NCBI GenBank assembly: GCA_030674155.1
Contig: CM060329.1
Coordinates: 25,706,379 to 25,770,378 of the forward strand
Source of the DNA: Stramonita haemastoma
Taxonomy: Eukaryota; Mollusca; Gastropoda; Neogastropoda; Muricidae
Reading direction: 5' to 3'
Length of the DNA stretch: 64,000 nt
The notes under the pieces: model-generated
Database searches by the model: none
What the model saw: only the letters and a program-made list of their open reading frames with translations
Told to the model about the DNA's origin: nothing
Made by a program: the position numbers and the translations under genes
Shown here: positions 24,501 through 57,565 of the stretch, in pieces
Numbering within the stretch: the first letter of the stretch is position 1
Layout: each line of letters begins with the position of its first letter

Positions 24501-25508
24501 TTGTGCAGACTGTTCTGAAAGTCATTTTTTCCCCCTTCTTTACCTTTTCCTGTTTCTTTCCTTTTTTCTTATTCTTTATCCCCTCTCCTCACTCCCACCC
24601 ATCCCCAACAAAGTGACTTAAAATTACGGCATGCTTTTTCCACTGGCGTCTTTTGTCAGTCAGTGACATTGCAGTACTTTGACAACGCTTCCTGATGGCC
24701 GGAAGTTGGTTCTCGAATCTCTCTGTGCCATTTTTGCAAAATGCTGAAGTGGCAGTCTTACACTGTATCTTTCATATTGGAAGCCCTACAGTATCTGGAT
24801 AACGAAGCAGGTGGGAATATTTCGGAGTGTGCCCATGAATTTTCTGTGTATAGGAAGAGGATCAGGGAATGGAGGGAAAACAGATAGACTTGAACAGCAG
24901 TACGGAAAAGACAAACAAAAACAGAAACTGTCTAAAGGACCAGCAGTTAGATCTGAACATGTCGACCAAGGTGTGCTGCATTATCTGGAAGATGAAAGAT
25001 CTGAAGGCAGGGTATTGCCAAACAAAGACCCACAACCCAAAGCAATGGAACTCGTTGGCCTTCTTTGCCTCAAAGTCCCTTTTTTTCTATTTTCCTTCAC
25101 TTCTACTCACACCATCTAACTTACATGCTTTCGGGGTTTGTATTCACTCAATTACAGTTGAGCACAAAAATTACTTTGTGCAAAGGGGTCTATCCCTAGC
25201 AAACGCCCACCCCCCAATTTTGCCCTAAATCAGTGCACAGGGGGGGTGGGCGTATGCTAGGGATTTTACGGTATATATATATTATATTATGAAGTATATT
25301 ATGAATCTCTTTAGGAGTAAGGAATCTTGCTGAGAGTACCCTAGCATAACATGATACTAAACATAAAAGCTTGTTCATTACATATTTCATCATCAGCTGA
25401 AACGATCCTTGTCCCCAATTCCTTAATCTTTTTTTTTATTATTATCATTATATTTTTTTCAGGACTATCAGCTTTGACGTGATGAAGTACCTCTACGACT
25501 TTGTTTGA
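12522..25508 (+). CDS. ORC5: Origin recognition complex subunit 5 (ORC5), 14 exons, whole gene
   Basis: ORC5 is an AAA+ subunit of the nuclear origin recognition complex, which loads the MCM helicase at replication origins. Exons: 12494(5' end)-12646, 13432-13524, 13978-14177, 14687-14761, 16781-16892, 17533-17663, 19887-19935, 20485-20575, 21010-21077, 21714-21826, 22520-22570, 23129-23239, 23824-23936, 25463-25508. All internal junctions are GT-AG and the phases agree except where noted. Visible motifs are Walker A GHTATGKS (exon 2), Walker B-like LYIVLD followed by RAE (exons 3-4), VVWEKFR and the C-terminal ORC5 block with [50 protein letters not shown] and SLDFIR. Length is about 445 residues, against 435 in human. 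Exons 1 and 3 each need one extra base to stay in frame. Because the remaining exons, motifs and splice sites are intact, I read these as consensus errors rather than a dead gene. Introns carry repeats, a minisatellite and a pogo-like element. Confidence 0.95.
13432..13524 (+). CDS. ORC5: ORC5 exon 2 (Walker A)
   Basis: 31 codons, phase 0 to 0, preceded by a T8 tract and CAG, followed by GTATGC. Encodes the ATP-binding P-loop GHTATGKS. Confidence 0.95.
13978..14177 (+). CDS. ORC5: ORC5 exon 3 (frame broken by one base)
   Basis: Length is 200 nt, although both flanking junctions are phase 0. From the acceptor the first codons read L-P; the conserved [14 protein letters not shown] frame then starts one base early, so a base is missing at about 13980-13986. 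It ends in ETLYI, the Walker B strand. Confidence 0.9.
14613..15320 (+). repeat. Local duplication, copy 1 (contains ORC5 exon 4)
   Basis: This 708-bp segment starts at TTTCTTTAAAGTA, carries exon 4 and ends at CTTGATCTATTG. It is matched in order by a shorter copy at 15490-16151, separated by a (CT)n tract. Confidence 0.85.
14687..14761 (+). CDS. ORC5: ORC5 exon 4 (Walker B)
   Basis: 25 codons, phase 0 to 0: [20 protein letters not shown] and on to RLQEL. Donor GTAAGG. Confidence 0.95.
15335..15489. repeat. (CT)n/(CTGT)n between the two exon 4 copies
   Basis: Compound pyrimidine repeat exactly at the junction of the duplication. Confidence 0.93.
15490..16151 (+). pseudogene. Decayed duplicate of ORC5 exon 4 and its flanks
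   Basis: The same landmarks follow in the same order as at 14613-15320: the TAGATAGAGCAGAA start, TTCAAGAAC then GTAAGG donor, GGGTATT repeats, GCTGAA-GCAAGTAAT, GGCTCAT-CTGGATG and CTTGATCTATTG. The exon-like part is shorter than 75 nt and has lost the frame. Differences are mostly small indels. Confidence 0.8.
16690..16764 (+). mobile_element. LINE 3' end fragment in ORC5 intron 4
   Basis: GTGGCCCAAGGCTGAAGTAC, ATTAAAATG and TTCAGTGTTCAGTGTTCTCT, ending about 16-20 bp before the exon 5 acceptor. Confidence 0.65.
16781..16892 (+). CDS. ORC5: ORC5 exon 5
   Basis: Starts [20 protein letters not shown] after a TATATTGCAG acceptor and ends phase 1 before GTCAGG. A LINE 3' end lies only about 20 bp before the acceptor. 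Confidence 0.95.
17533..17663 (+). CDS. ORC5: ORC5 exon 6
   Basis: Phase 1 to 0. Encodes [17 protein letters not shown], then a helix-rich stretch ending [11 protein letters not shown]. Confidence 0.95.
17743..18043 (+). repeat. 70-bp direct repeats either side of a SINE fragment
   Basis: 17743-17812 and 17975-18043 share TCTTGTTGTAAGGTGTGCAA through CAGGTGGCG-TCCC, with a few indels. Confidence 0.85.
17815..18357 (-). mobile_element. SINE A interrupted by a duplicated flank
   Basis: The tail part is 17815-17974 and the head part about 18133-18357 (ends ACCACTAGGCAGTCCCGCC). Between them lies a copy (17975-18043) of the 70 bp that precedes the SINE (17743-17812). Confidence 0.65.
18355..18470 (+). 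repeat. Dispersed repeat fragment that seeds the minisatellite
   Basis: ACAGCTGTCAGTTTTCCC through GCTGGTGCTAATCATAGCAG and ACCACACTTGGACT matches 29999-30112 in the same order. Its 3' continuation is the first minisatellite unit. Confidence 0.75.
18471..19746 (+). repeat. Minisatellite, about 22 copies of a 57/59-bp unit, in ORC5 intron 6
   Basis: The unit runs from TGGTAGGGGCACACTAAATT to TTTACATGCAAA. Two subtypes are seen: 59 bp with GAGTGATGTGGG and 57 bp with GAATGGTGGG. They are mixed in the left half, and the right half is nearly all the 59-bp type with GCGCTC. The minus-strand frames through it are repeat artefacts. Confidence 0.97.
19887..19935 (+). CDS. ORC5: ORC5 exon 7
   Basis: 49 nt, phase 0 to 1: [16 protein letters not shown], matching the conserved NFPKY segment. 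Confidence 0.92.
20110..20169. repeat. (GT)n in ORC5 intron 7
   Basis: GT run with one GG and one TA break. Confidence 0.9.
20485..20575 (+). CDS. ORC5: ORC5 exon 8
   Basis: Phase 1 to 2. Contains [20 protein letters not shown], one of the most conserved ORC5 blocks. Confidence 0.95.
20695..20805 (-). mobile_element. SINE A, degraded tail fragment
   Basis: AGGATAATGCAATAAGCAGT and CATCCAGTCC tail motifs, in ORC5 intron 8. Confidence 0.6.
21010..21077 (+). CDS. ORC5: ORC5 exon 9
   Basis: 68 nt, phase 2 to 1: [20 protein letters not shown] and on; an acidic linker. Confidence 0.9.
21380..21552. repeat. (CA)n in ORC5 intron 9
   Basis: CA-rich, with GCACAC variation, then about 45 CA units. 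Confidence 0.93.
21714..21826 (+). CDS. ORC5: ORC5 exon 10
   Basis: Phase 1 to 0. Contains [20 protein letters not shown], then DKRFFCK; the start of the ORC5 C-terminal domain. Confidence 0.95.
22335..22425 (-). mobile_element. SINE A, 3' tail fragment
   Basis: (TTTA)n then TATCAAGGATAATGAAATAA and CATCCAGT, in ORC5 intron 10. Confidence 0.7.
22520..22570 (+). CDS. ORC5: ORC5 exon 11
   Basis: 51 nt, phase 0: basic [17 protein letters not shown]. Confidence 0.92.
23129..23239 (+). CDS. ORC5: ORC5 exon 12
   Basis: 37 codons, phase 0: [20 protein letters not shown], then [15 protein letters not shown]. Confidence 0.95.
23540..23770 (+). mobile_element. 5S/tRNA-chimeric SINE (family C), 5' truncated
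   Basis: GATGGGTGACCGTTTGC (5S box C-like) then the shared body ending GTTATGGGACACCTTTTACC. In ORC5 intron 12. Confidence 0.7.
23824..23936 (+). CDS. ORC5: ORC5 exon 13
   Basis: Phase 0 to 2. Begins [16 protein letters not shown] and ends [13 protein letters not shown]; winged-helix region. Confidence 0.95.
24359..25273 (+). mobile_element. Pogo-like (Tc1/mariner superfamily) DNA element, internally degraded, in ORC5 intron 13
   Basis: Terminal inverted repeats of about 29 bp, ACCGTAAAATCCCTAGCAT at the left and its complement at the right, lie between TA-rich flanks, fitting a TA target. Inside (about 24742-25062) is a transposase N-terminus: [17 protein letters not shown], then [12 protein letters not shown], which is the pogo/CENP-B type helix-turn-helix. 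After a frameshift it continues [20 protein letters not shown] and [15 protein letters not shown]. No catalytic DDE domain remains in 915 bp. Both ends also carry subterminal CTAGCAAACGCCCACC repeats. Confidence 0.8.
25463..25508 (+). CDS. ORC5: ORC5 exon 14 (last, stop TGA)
   Basis: 46 nt after [25 protein letters not shown] then TGA, matching the very C-terminus of the family. Confidence 0.95.
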
Positions 25509-25708
25509 TGATGGCATCAACCGATGGAGAAACGTCTGCCCCGCCCCGAGACCATATTGCAGAACCACTATCTGTCTGTCTGTCTGTCTGCATACAGTGT
25601 GTTCAGCACTTGTGTAGTGTGTCTCCATTTAGAAGTATTCTAGTCTCCATTTAGAATTCTATCTTGGGGGTTCAGAATGTGTGAAACAGAATGGCATTGG
25701 AGTTGGGA

Positions 25709-25714
25709 AATAAA
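25709..25714 (+). promoter_or_regulatory. Candidate ORC5 polyadenylation signal
   Basis: AATAAA about 200 bp after the stop, with overlapping near copies at 25718 and 25728. A plausible 3' end; a later site near 26,350 cannot be excluded. Confidence 0.5.
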
Positions 25715-25729
25715 AGAATAAAAGGAAAT

Positions 25730-26545
25730 AAAAGGGAAAGTGTTGTATCACACAAAAAAATATTCATGTACTTTTTTCTCAGTGGGTGTTGTGCGTTCCC
25801 CAGCTTAACACTCTGGGGGGTCATTCAGAATTTTCACTCTGACTCACTCATCCCACCTGGGAATCACTGTGAGATTGAAAGTGCAACATAGAATGAGAAG
25901 TGTGCGTGTATGACTGTTTTTCAGGTACCTCGCCATATAGGCAGCCATACTCTGACTTCAGAGGAACAAGTGGGTGTGTGAATGTTGGGACTAATGCACA
26001 TTGTTAAATCGCAAGGTGCAGCTTTGAAAGTTCTGTGCTCTTTGTTTGGTGTCTGTCAGTTTGTAGATGGCTGGTATGAGACAGTATTTATGAAATGAGT
26101 GATGAGTATCAGATCTTGAGTGCGAGTGTTTACCTGATGTATGTTGATGATATTGTACCGGAGTTTGTTGAAGTATAAAATTCAAGAACTTTTCCAACTT
26201 TTCAAGGTTGGGTTTTGGGGGTTTTTTGTTTTTATTTTTTGTACATTCAAGAAAGCAATTCATACAGTATTTGTAGTGTGTGTGTGTGTGTGTGTTTTAT
26301 GTTGAGGATAATGGAGTGCTTTGTGTGTGTGTGTGTGTTATCCTAAAGCGTGAAAATAAATTTTTACATCAGTTTATCCTCTGTGTGTAGTTGTGTATGT
26401 AGTATGTGTATGTACAGTGTGTGTGTTTCTTCCTCACCCTCCAATGTGTGCTTGTGTGCATGCAAACAGTGTTGTTATTCAGCAAAATCATCTCCCTGCG
26501 GTGCATCAGCTTTTGTTTGGCAGGTGTATTGTCTAATCTCATTTG
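25730..26545. other. ORC5 3' flank
   Basis: Probably 3' UTR or flank; only short GT runs (26,277-26,340) and no gene. Confidence 0.5.
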
Positions 26546-26547
26546 AT

Positions 26548-26900
26548 AGGGATGGGATAGCCTGGTGGTCAGAGTGATGCACTTGTGATCTGCTGACCCA
26601 GGTTCAAATCTTGTTCATGAGGATTTTTCCTAAGTTAACATCAGTGCTGACTCCACTTCCCCCAAAAGTCCTTTGGATGAGACTATAAACCGAGGTCCTG
26701 TGTGTGAATGCACGCATAACATATTGTGCACACATTAACACATGTTCTGCTTTTCTTAAGAGTAGGCCACTGTGTGCCGGTGGGAACTCAACAGATGACA
26801 AATTGACAAAACTGCATACACATGGGGACTGGATGTAAAAAAAGCACACGAGTGCTTATTCCATCATCCTTGAAATAAAGGAATAAATAAATAGATAAAT
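26548..26900 (+). mobile_element. SINE A, full length
   Basis: Head GGGATAGCCTGGTGGTCAGA, central domain GATGAGACTATAAACCGAGG, tail GGGGACTGGATG, CACACGAGTGCTTATTCC and AATAAATA repeats. Confidence 0.85.
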
Positions 26901-27002
26901 AGGCTGGAAAGGAAAACAAAGTACCTGAAAAGAAACTCACAGAATATAAAAGAAGTCCACAACAGCTCTGTCTCTCTACAATCTGGTTGAGGGGGGGGGG
27001 GG

Positions 27003-27330
27003 GGGTAGCCTGGTGGTTAGAGCACTCGGCTGGGGATCTCATGGCCCAAGTTTCAGCCACCACCAAGGTGAGTTTTTTTCCCCCCTGGATTTAACATAAG
27101 TACTGACTCCACTTCCCAGAAAGTCCAGATGAGACGATAAACCTAGGTTCCCATGCACAAGTGTACATTGTATGCAGAACATTATGCACACAGACACTGA
27201 AACGAGTTCAGCTCTTCTGAAGAGTAGGCCACTGTGTGCTGGTTGGAGCATGTCAACATTTTTAAAACACCTGCACACATAACCTTTCGGAAGAGTAGGC
27301 CATTGTGCGTATGTAGGAACTTCTTTTTTT
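27003..27330 (+). mobile_element. SINE A, partial, 3' end lost
   Basis: GTAGCCTGGTGGTTAGAGCA head and a diverged central domain (GATGAGACGATAAACCTAGG). Confidence 0.7.
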
Positions 27331-28655
27331 ATATATATCTTCAACATCTTTACTTCATACCACACCTTTTTTTTTTTTTAACTCTTTCTCCTTTCCATTA
27401 GCCTCTTTTTCATTCTTTCTTCAGTTTCACTAAATGACAACAGCAAAATAAGTCAGTACAGCCTGTTCACAATTCTTATAACTGACTTGGAAGACTGTAG
27501 GTACATCTATCGTCAAAGGATTGTGGTCTAAAATCTTGTTTGGACATCAAACACACATACACACACGTACATGAAATACTCAAGATTGGTATCTTTTAAA
27601 ACTTTTTTTTAATCTTTATCTTGTATTTCAGCAGCTTCAGTCCACATGAATTTAATTACAACATTTCATACACATAAAAGACCAGAATGGATGACTATAT
27701 ACATTGTGTAGTTGCATTATTATCACATTTCTGTTGTTGGAAACGGCACACTATCACATGCATTGATATGTTTATAAAGTACTTCTGCCATATGATATGT
27801 TTCATTGTTGCTCTCCCATACATTCTATCATTTCATACACAGACACTCTGCACTCACACACTACCACACACACACCAACATCCTGCACCCACCCACACAC
27901 ACTCAAATGTCTGTAAGCATTTACATACCAAGCTGACATAATTGGGTAAGGACTACTCCAGAAGTTGTCTATAATTTTCTGATGACATAAATGACGTTTT
28001 TTTTTTCAACCAAGAGAAATGCATAGAGATCCAAAAGGCTTTGCACAAAATCAGATTATCAGCTTTTTCATACAGCTTGCATTGCAAACCGAAAAATCAA
28101 CACTATATTTTTCCCATTATTTTTGTTTTGAATACTGCTGGAAAGTAAAATTCAAAGATCATGTCTTAGTGAGATTTAGTTCTCACAAATGTCCTAGAAA
28201 TTATGTAATAATGGATTTGCCATGATCAAACTTTTTTCCTCTTTTTTTTTTTTGGAGGGGTGGGGGTAAGGCAGAAATACAATCTCTCACTCAACGGCAC
28301 TCGAGCACTCATTCAAAGAAGCTATCGAAAGGTAAACTATCTCACAATTCACACACACACCCAAATCAAAAGTGAAAATGCTTACAAATCAGTACACAGT
28401 TCATTCACATCAGATCTTGCCCTTCTTCAGTCACCAAACTGAACACACTGCTGTACACAGTCCCACAGCATTGTCATAACCAGAATCACATCATAACACA
28501 AACCAGCCAAGCCGCACAGTCCCATCCAATCCATGAAAATGCTTGCAAGTTCACAATACTGTTGTGTTTTTTTTCCTTCAGAAGACCAGGGTACCAGCAC
28601 ACTGGTAAAACATTTGCAATGTTCACTCTTTGTCTTTCATCACTGCTGGCAGCTT
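27331..28655. other. Gap between the convergent genes, likely CFAP20DC 3' UTR
   Basis: No coding frame recognised. AT-rich with small CA runs; the stop of CFAP20DC is at its right edge. Confidence 0.5.
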
Positions 28656-51261
<22,606 letters not shown>

Positions 51262-51376
51262 GGTGAAATGTAGTATGAGGAAATCACACAGCAGTTTTTA
51301 TGTATTGTATGTGCTGAAGTCTGAAAAAGAAAAAACAAACAACAAAAACATATATATATGTAATGTTGTTAAATTC

Positions 51377-51378
<2 letters not shown>

Positions 51379-51441
<63 letters not shown>
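51379..51441. repeat. (CT)n microsatellite
   Basis: Two CT runs split by CCT, abutting the LINE-UTR-type repeat. Confidence 0.93.
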
Positions 51442-51446
<5 letters not shown>

Positions 51447-51447
51447 C

Positions 51448-51885
51448 CCCCCCCTCCAATAAGGGTATTAGTTATAGTTATTTTTCCCCTTTTATCCAAA
51501 GTATGATTTATATGACTTGTATAACTTTTGACAGATGGTGGTGGATTGATGTTTTCAGTTGTTTATTCATTTTGTTATCTTGTTTGCTCTTTGTCTATTA
51601 GCGGTTTTTTTTTTTCTTCTTTAATAATCAAAATCATTTTATTGTGACTTCTGATTTTCATCTTCTTAATGAGTTCATTTTTATTACCTTATTATATATA
51701 TATATATAGTGTCCTTTTTTCTTGTATGTTCTTTGGTACCGCATATAGTTTTATTGTTTTGTATCTTTTTATCTTGATGTTATCCCTGAAAAGGGTGGGG
51801 ACTGGATGTAAAAATGCACATGAGTGCTTATCTATTATCCTCGAATAAAAGAATTTGCCTTGCCTTGCCTTGCCTTGCCTTGTCC

Positions 51886-51888
<3 letters not shown>
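51448..51888 (+). repeat. LINE-3'-UTR-type repeat with (CCTTG)n tail
   Basis: CTCCAATAAGGGTATTAG to GGGGACTGGATGTAAAAATG and (CCTTG)n; near-collinear with 37255-37692. It lies just upstream of the first CFAP20DC coding exon. Confidence 0.75.
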
Positions 51889-51948
<60 letters not shown>

Positions 51949-52184
51949 AACCCATCACCTCCATCACTCTCTCACTCACTCACTCACTCCTCACTCACTC
52001 ACTCACTCACTCACTCACTCACTCACTCACTCACACTCACACACTCACACACACACACACACACACACACACAACCACACAACACACACACACACATGAC
52101 ACACCGTCTAATATCACAACTTGTGAAAAGACGTTAAATGAATTTGAACACACACACAAACAAACAAACAAAAGAACAACACCA

Positions 52185-52223
<39 letters not shown>

Positions 52224-52243
52224 ACACACGTACACATCACACT

Positions 52244-52317
<74 letters not shown>
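51888..52317. repeat. (CT)n, (CACT)n, (CA)n, (CT)n cluster
   Basis: CT after the (CCTTG)n tail, then (TCAC)n 51,970-52,035, CA blocks and CT to 52,317. Confidence 0.95.
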
Positions 52318-52318
<1 letters not shown>

Positions 52319-52504
52319 AGACACCCAAGTGGGCAAAGATCAGATGCAAAAACAGCAGTAAAGTAGCTCTACATTTAGATGATTAATAAATTATACTGAG
52401 GCTGTACATAGCATATATATTCCTTCCCTTTTTCAAGCACAAGATTCATAATTGACATGACTTTTGTGAATATGGTCAATGTGTTTGTTTATTATTCATT
52501 ATAT

Positions 52505-52855
52505 TTATTTATTTATTATTTATTCTTTTATATCGAGGATAACAGAATAAGCAATCATGTGCTTTTTTTATCCTGGTCCCCATGTGTATGCAGTTTTTGT
52601 ACATATTGTCATCTGTTCCCACCGGCACACGATGGCCTACTCTTACAAAAGCGAACAGGATTTAACGTGTGGCAAGATGTTCTGCGTGCGTTTGCACACA
52701 GGGCCTTGGTTTAAAGTCTCATCCGAAGGACTTTTGGGGAGAGTGGAGTTGGCACTGATGTTATCTCCAGGAGAAAAATCTCCTTGACCGGACTCGAACC
52801 CGGGTCGTCAAATTGCTAGCATAATGTTCTGACCACTAGGCTATCCGTCCCCCCT
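52505..52855 (-). mobile_element. SINE A, full length
   Basis: Tail TATCGAGGATAACAGAATAA, body GGCCTACTCTTACAAAAG, B-box complement GACTCGAACCCGGG and head complement ACCACTAGGCTATCCGTCC. Confidence 0.85.
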
Positions 52856-53223
52856 GTCAAATGTCTGCTTCCGATCTAGTAAAAAAACAACAACAACACC
52901 CCTAAAATATTCATGCTCCCCTCTCTACAGTATCAGCTCATCACTGAAAGTGATAAGAAGCTTTTGAACTGGTTACATGGGATTTTCTGAAAATTTGTAA
53001 ACACTTCTTTTGTTTCTTACTTTCTTCTGCAAAATTGAGATCTACTTCATTTTCCTTGCGCCAAAAACAGGACTTTCTTACTCCACCAAACTTTCTTACT
53101 CCACTAAACCTCAAGACATTTGATTTATTAAAAAAACTAAGATTTTTGCCTCCTGTTTTCATCTCCTATCTGTCCCTGCCTTTAACATTTGAAATTCCCA
53201 TCACCCTGCTAAAGTGTATGACC

Positions 53224-53227
<4 letters not shown>

Positions 53228-53272
<45 letters not shown>
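53228..53272. repeat. (GT)n microsatellite
   Basis: About 22 units, followed by a short TA run. Confidence 0.93.
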
Positions 53273-53274
<2 letters not shown>

Positions 53275-53445
53275 ATGGTGTGCATATATATATATATAAT
53301 ATATATTCAAATTTGCTTAAACTATTAATTGTTATTGGTTGCTTGTGTGTTGTATAGGTCAAATGCAAAAGCTTTTATTTGTTTTTGCAAGATATAGCAC
53401 TATATAAATTCCATGTATTTATTATCTATTATTATTAACAATCTT

Positions 53446-53600
53446 CATCACCCAGAAAGATGAAAAGTATTATAATACCAGTCATGAGAATATTTGATAA
53501 CAGGAGTCCTCCAAGATCTTCTTCTGTCATTGGTGTAAAAAAATTAAAGAAAAAGGGTGACAGCAATGTCCCTTGCAGTGCTCCAGGTGTATTATTCAGG
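53446..53600 (-). mobile_element. LINE reverse transcriptase fragment
   Basis: The minus strand reads NNTPGALQGTLLSPFFFNFF then TPMTEEDLGGLL. The G-LQG-LLSP-FFNFF pattern is the conserved non-LTR reverse transcriptase motif. No open frame extends beyond about 50 codons, and no catalytic YADD is intact. Confidence 0.65.
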
Positions 53601-54189
53601 ACAGAGTTCTGGGCAAATGGGATGGTGTGGTGTTAATAATAACAGATAGGACCCGAGATAATTAATATTTCTGATACATGTATCCATTCATGGTGCATTA
53701 CATTAAAGCAAATAACATCTCTTTTTTCTAAAAAATACTGATTATAATTTTCTATTTCTAGAACTGCAATGTTTTGAAAAATGCTGTAGACAATTTAGAC
53801 AATATGAACAAGAAAGCTACTTCTCAAAAGATTGGCTTGTGGTATCGATGATACTATTGATGTAATATACAGTGTAAAACGGCTCTCTGTGCACTAGAAT
53901 GAAATGAATGAAAACTGCCAGCTCTGGGACTGTATCATATATTGACTGTTCAGGTTGAAATGTTGTGCCCCAATCATTTGATATCATGCATGGTTGTGTT
54001 ATTTACAAATAAGGGGCCTAAATTAGAAATAGCCTGATCCGAAACTTATGATCGAATGACCGATTCATTTCTCACATACATTTCTTAACAGTGCCCACAC
54101 ATATCTTACAAGTAACAATACTCTATGAATATGTTTTCAACCATGATGGCACTCATACCCAACAAAAAGCTTGAACAATACTTGCGAGT

Positions 54190-54330
54190 CACTGAGATTG
54201 GCGTCTGACCATAAAATCCGCCATATTTGTTGCCATTGACAATCTGACCAATCAAAATCGTCCTTACAAAGGCAAAAACGGAACAGCTTGCTTCCGCGGT
54301 GGCTCATCTGAAACTGGACTCGTAGCTCTT
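54190..54330 (-). promoter_or_regulatory. Possible CFAP20DC promoter
   Basis: On the minus strand: an ATTGG box, an RFX X-box-like GTTGCC-ATT-GACAAT (plus 54229-54243) and a YY1-like ATGGCGG within about 60 bp, about 3 kb upstream of the first coding exon. Only the motifs are seen; function is inferred. Confidence 0.25.
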
Positions 54331-54550
54331 AGGCTACAGGAAAAAAAGAATTATTATTAAGATTGACATTTTTTTAGCGCGTTCCTTCCCCGTTATGTTG
54401 GAAGCACAAAGGACTTTACATTATAAGAAAATGTAAACCGCGTACATAAACATCACATCCAAATCAACTACTCAATGGTAACAGACACAAAACATGTATT
54501 TGTACCACAGGAATAATACATGTATCTGTTTACACACACCACACACGCGC

Positions 54551-54554
<4 letters not shown>

Positions 54555-54644
<90 letters not shown>

Positions 54645-54660
54645 GCGCGCCGCGCGCGCG
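54555..54660. repeat. (CA)n then CG alternation
   Basis: About 43 CA units then GCGCGCGCCGCGCGCGCG. Confidence 0.95.
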
Positions 54661-54714
54661 CAAAAAGGTGCACGTAAAGAAAAGGGGTGTTTAGTATTGC
54701 ATGTCCCTCTATCC

Positions 54715-55143
54715 ATTGCAGAGGGTTATCGGCTGTTGGAAGAAGCATCCTTAAACAAATTGATAGAAAAGCATCGGCAAAACAAGTGGTTTCCACATTC
54801 AACTCCGGGTGGGAAGAGTGTAGTTGAATACATTGATCACTTACAGACTCATACAAATGCTGCCAAAGAGAGACAACTTAAGGCCTTATTTTTCAGGATA
54901 CGATTAAATGCATCCGTGACAAAATTCAGCAAGGATGTTAAATGCTTATGTGGTGAATATATTTCAAATACCCACATCATACTTGATTGTGAAAATTTAA
55001 AACCTCATCTCCCTGCTTTTTCTGAGAATTCCATTGATGAAGTATTGAACAATGTAAATCTAACGTTTGCTATTGCTAAGGATTTATCGTTAAGTTCTAT
55101 AGGGTATTTATTGTGGTTATTGCATTTGTTGGGTTTTTTATAA
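54715..55143 (+). mobile_element. Non-LTR retrotransposon ORF2 C-terminus, 5' truncated
   Basis: The open frame leaves a (CA)n/CG tract, reads KHRQNKWFPHSTPGGKSVVE, then AAKERQLKALFFRIRLNAS and a Cys/His cluster KCLCGEYISNTHIILDCENL, and stops at TAA. This arrangement (a short zinc-knuckle-like cluster after the RT) is found at the end of many LINE ORF2 proteins. 5' truncation is typical of LINE insertion. Confidence 0.75.
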
Positions 55144-55219
55144 TTTAAACTTCTTTTGATTTTTTTTCTTGATCTTTTAATATTTAGCATACTTTTTCAT
55201 TTGTTATTATTATGTATTG

Positions 55220-55439
55220 CACACACACACGCATACATACTCACACATACGCGCGCGCACACACGCACACACACATGCACACATACATGCACACACACAC
55301 GCACACACGTGCGCGCACACACACACGTACACATGTGCGCGCACACACACGCGCACATACACATGTACGCACAAACATGCGAGCACGCACACACGCGCAC
55401 ACGCACACCACACACGCACATACACACACACGGTTAAAA

Positions 55440-55474
<35 letters not shown>

Positions 55475-55690
55475 TACCCACTCCCGTTTTTTAGGATCGT
55501 CTGGCATCACTTAAAGTGGAAAGACGTTAAAATTGAAGACTGACTGACTGACTGACTGACTGACTGACTGACTGACTGACTGACTGACTGACTGACTGAC
55601 TGACTGACTGACTGACTGACTGACTGACTGACTGACTGACTGACTGACTGACTGACTGACTCACTCACTCACTCACTCACTCACTCACAC
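55220..55690. repeat. (CA/CG)n, (CT)n, (TGAC)n, (TCAC)n cluster
   Basis: The TGAC array at about 55,536-55,661 has over 30 units. Confidence 0.95.
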
Positions 55691-56544
<854 letters not shown>

Positions 56545-57243
56545 AAAACAAAAAGGCTGTTGTTGTACCAAGTGGCGATACGCTCATAATTATCATCCTT
56601 GGGAGAGAGTTGTGCATAAACTACAATACAGAACAATGTACAAAGCAATGGTTCTTCAATAGGCTATAGTTCACAGAGACGCTATGTGACCTCAAGACCA
56701 AAATTAAGAGCCCAGAAATCTTATTCCACGACCAGTTTGGCTTTTAAACTCATAACTCGTTATCAATCCATATTGAACTACATACATTTCATAGAATAAG
56801 GTCACATAAGCCTATTGTGTGTGTGTGTGTGTGTGGGGGGGGGGGGGGGCGGGTATATGTGTGCAAGTCTATGTATATAATTTTTACCATAATAATGATT
56901 GTAAATGTTGTACACCAGGCATATGTTTAGACACGCAGTCCTTATGGCACTAGTTTTTTTTTTTATGTAACTGGCATACAATTGCCTGTTGCAGATAGGC
57001 TAACGTGATATGCCCGCAGCAGTAAATAAAGGACCTGCACTGGAACATCTTCTGCTTGGCAAGGCTGGGAAGAGCATTCCCAGCAATTACTTCCCCTCCC
57101 CTACAAGTCCATCTGTTTTCTTGTTTTCTTTCTTTTCCTTTTGTTTAGAACTGCTTACTTCCCACTTGGCCTATTCTACCCCTTGGCATTACTAATATAG
57201 GGTGCATCAGCCCTAACAGTGTATAGCCATGTTTAATTCATTT
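56545..57243. other. Stretch without recognised gene, up to the gap
   Basis: One GT/G run at 56,818-56,852. No coding similarity seen. Confidence 0.5.
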
Positions 57244-57343
57244 NNNNNNNNNNNNNNNNNNNNNNNNNNNNNNNNNNNNNNNNNNNNNNNNNNNNNNNNN
57301 NNNNNNNNNNNNNNNNNNNNNNNNNNNNNNNNNNNNNNNNNNN
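57244..57343. other. Assembly gap (100 N)
   Basis: Exactly 100 N, followed directly by GACA/GA repeats to 57,565; the round number suggests a placeholder. Confidence 0.99.
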
Positions 57344-57393
57344 ACAGACAGACAGAAGACAGATAGAGAGAGACAAAGACAGAGACAGAAAGA

Positions 57394-57500
<107 letters not shown>

Positions 57501-57515
57501 GAGAGGAAGAGAGAG

Positions 57516-57562
<47 letters not shown>

Positions 57563-57565
57563 AGA

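Noticed and set aside
26548..26625. A tRNA gene, from A and B box-like sequences
   Set aside because: The match sits in the head of a SINE with body and tail, and many diverged copies occur. No complete cloverleaf was found.
52941..53328. Short frames on both strands around 53.0-53.3 kb as a small gene
   Set aside because: Under 100 residues, low complexity, interrupted by GT repeats, and not similar to any family I know.
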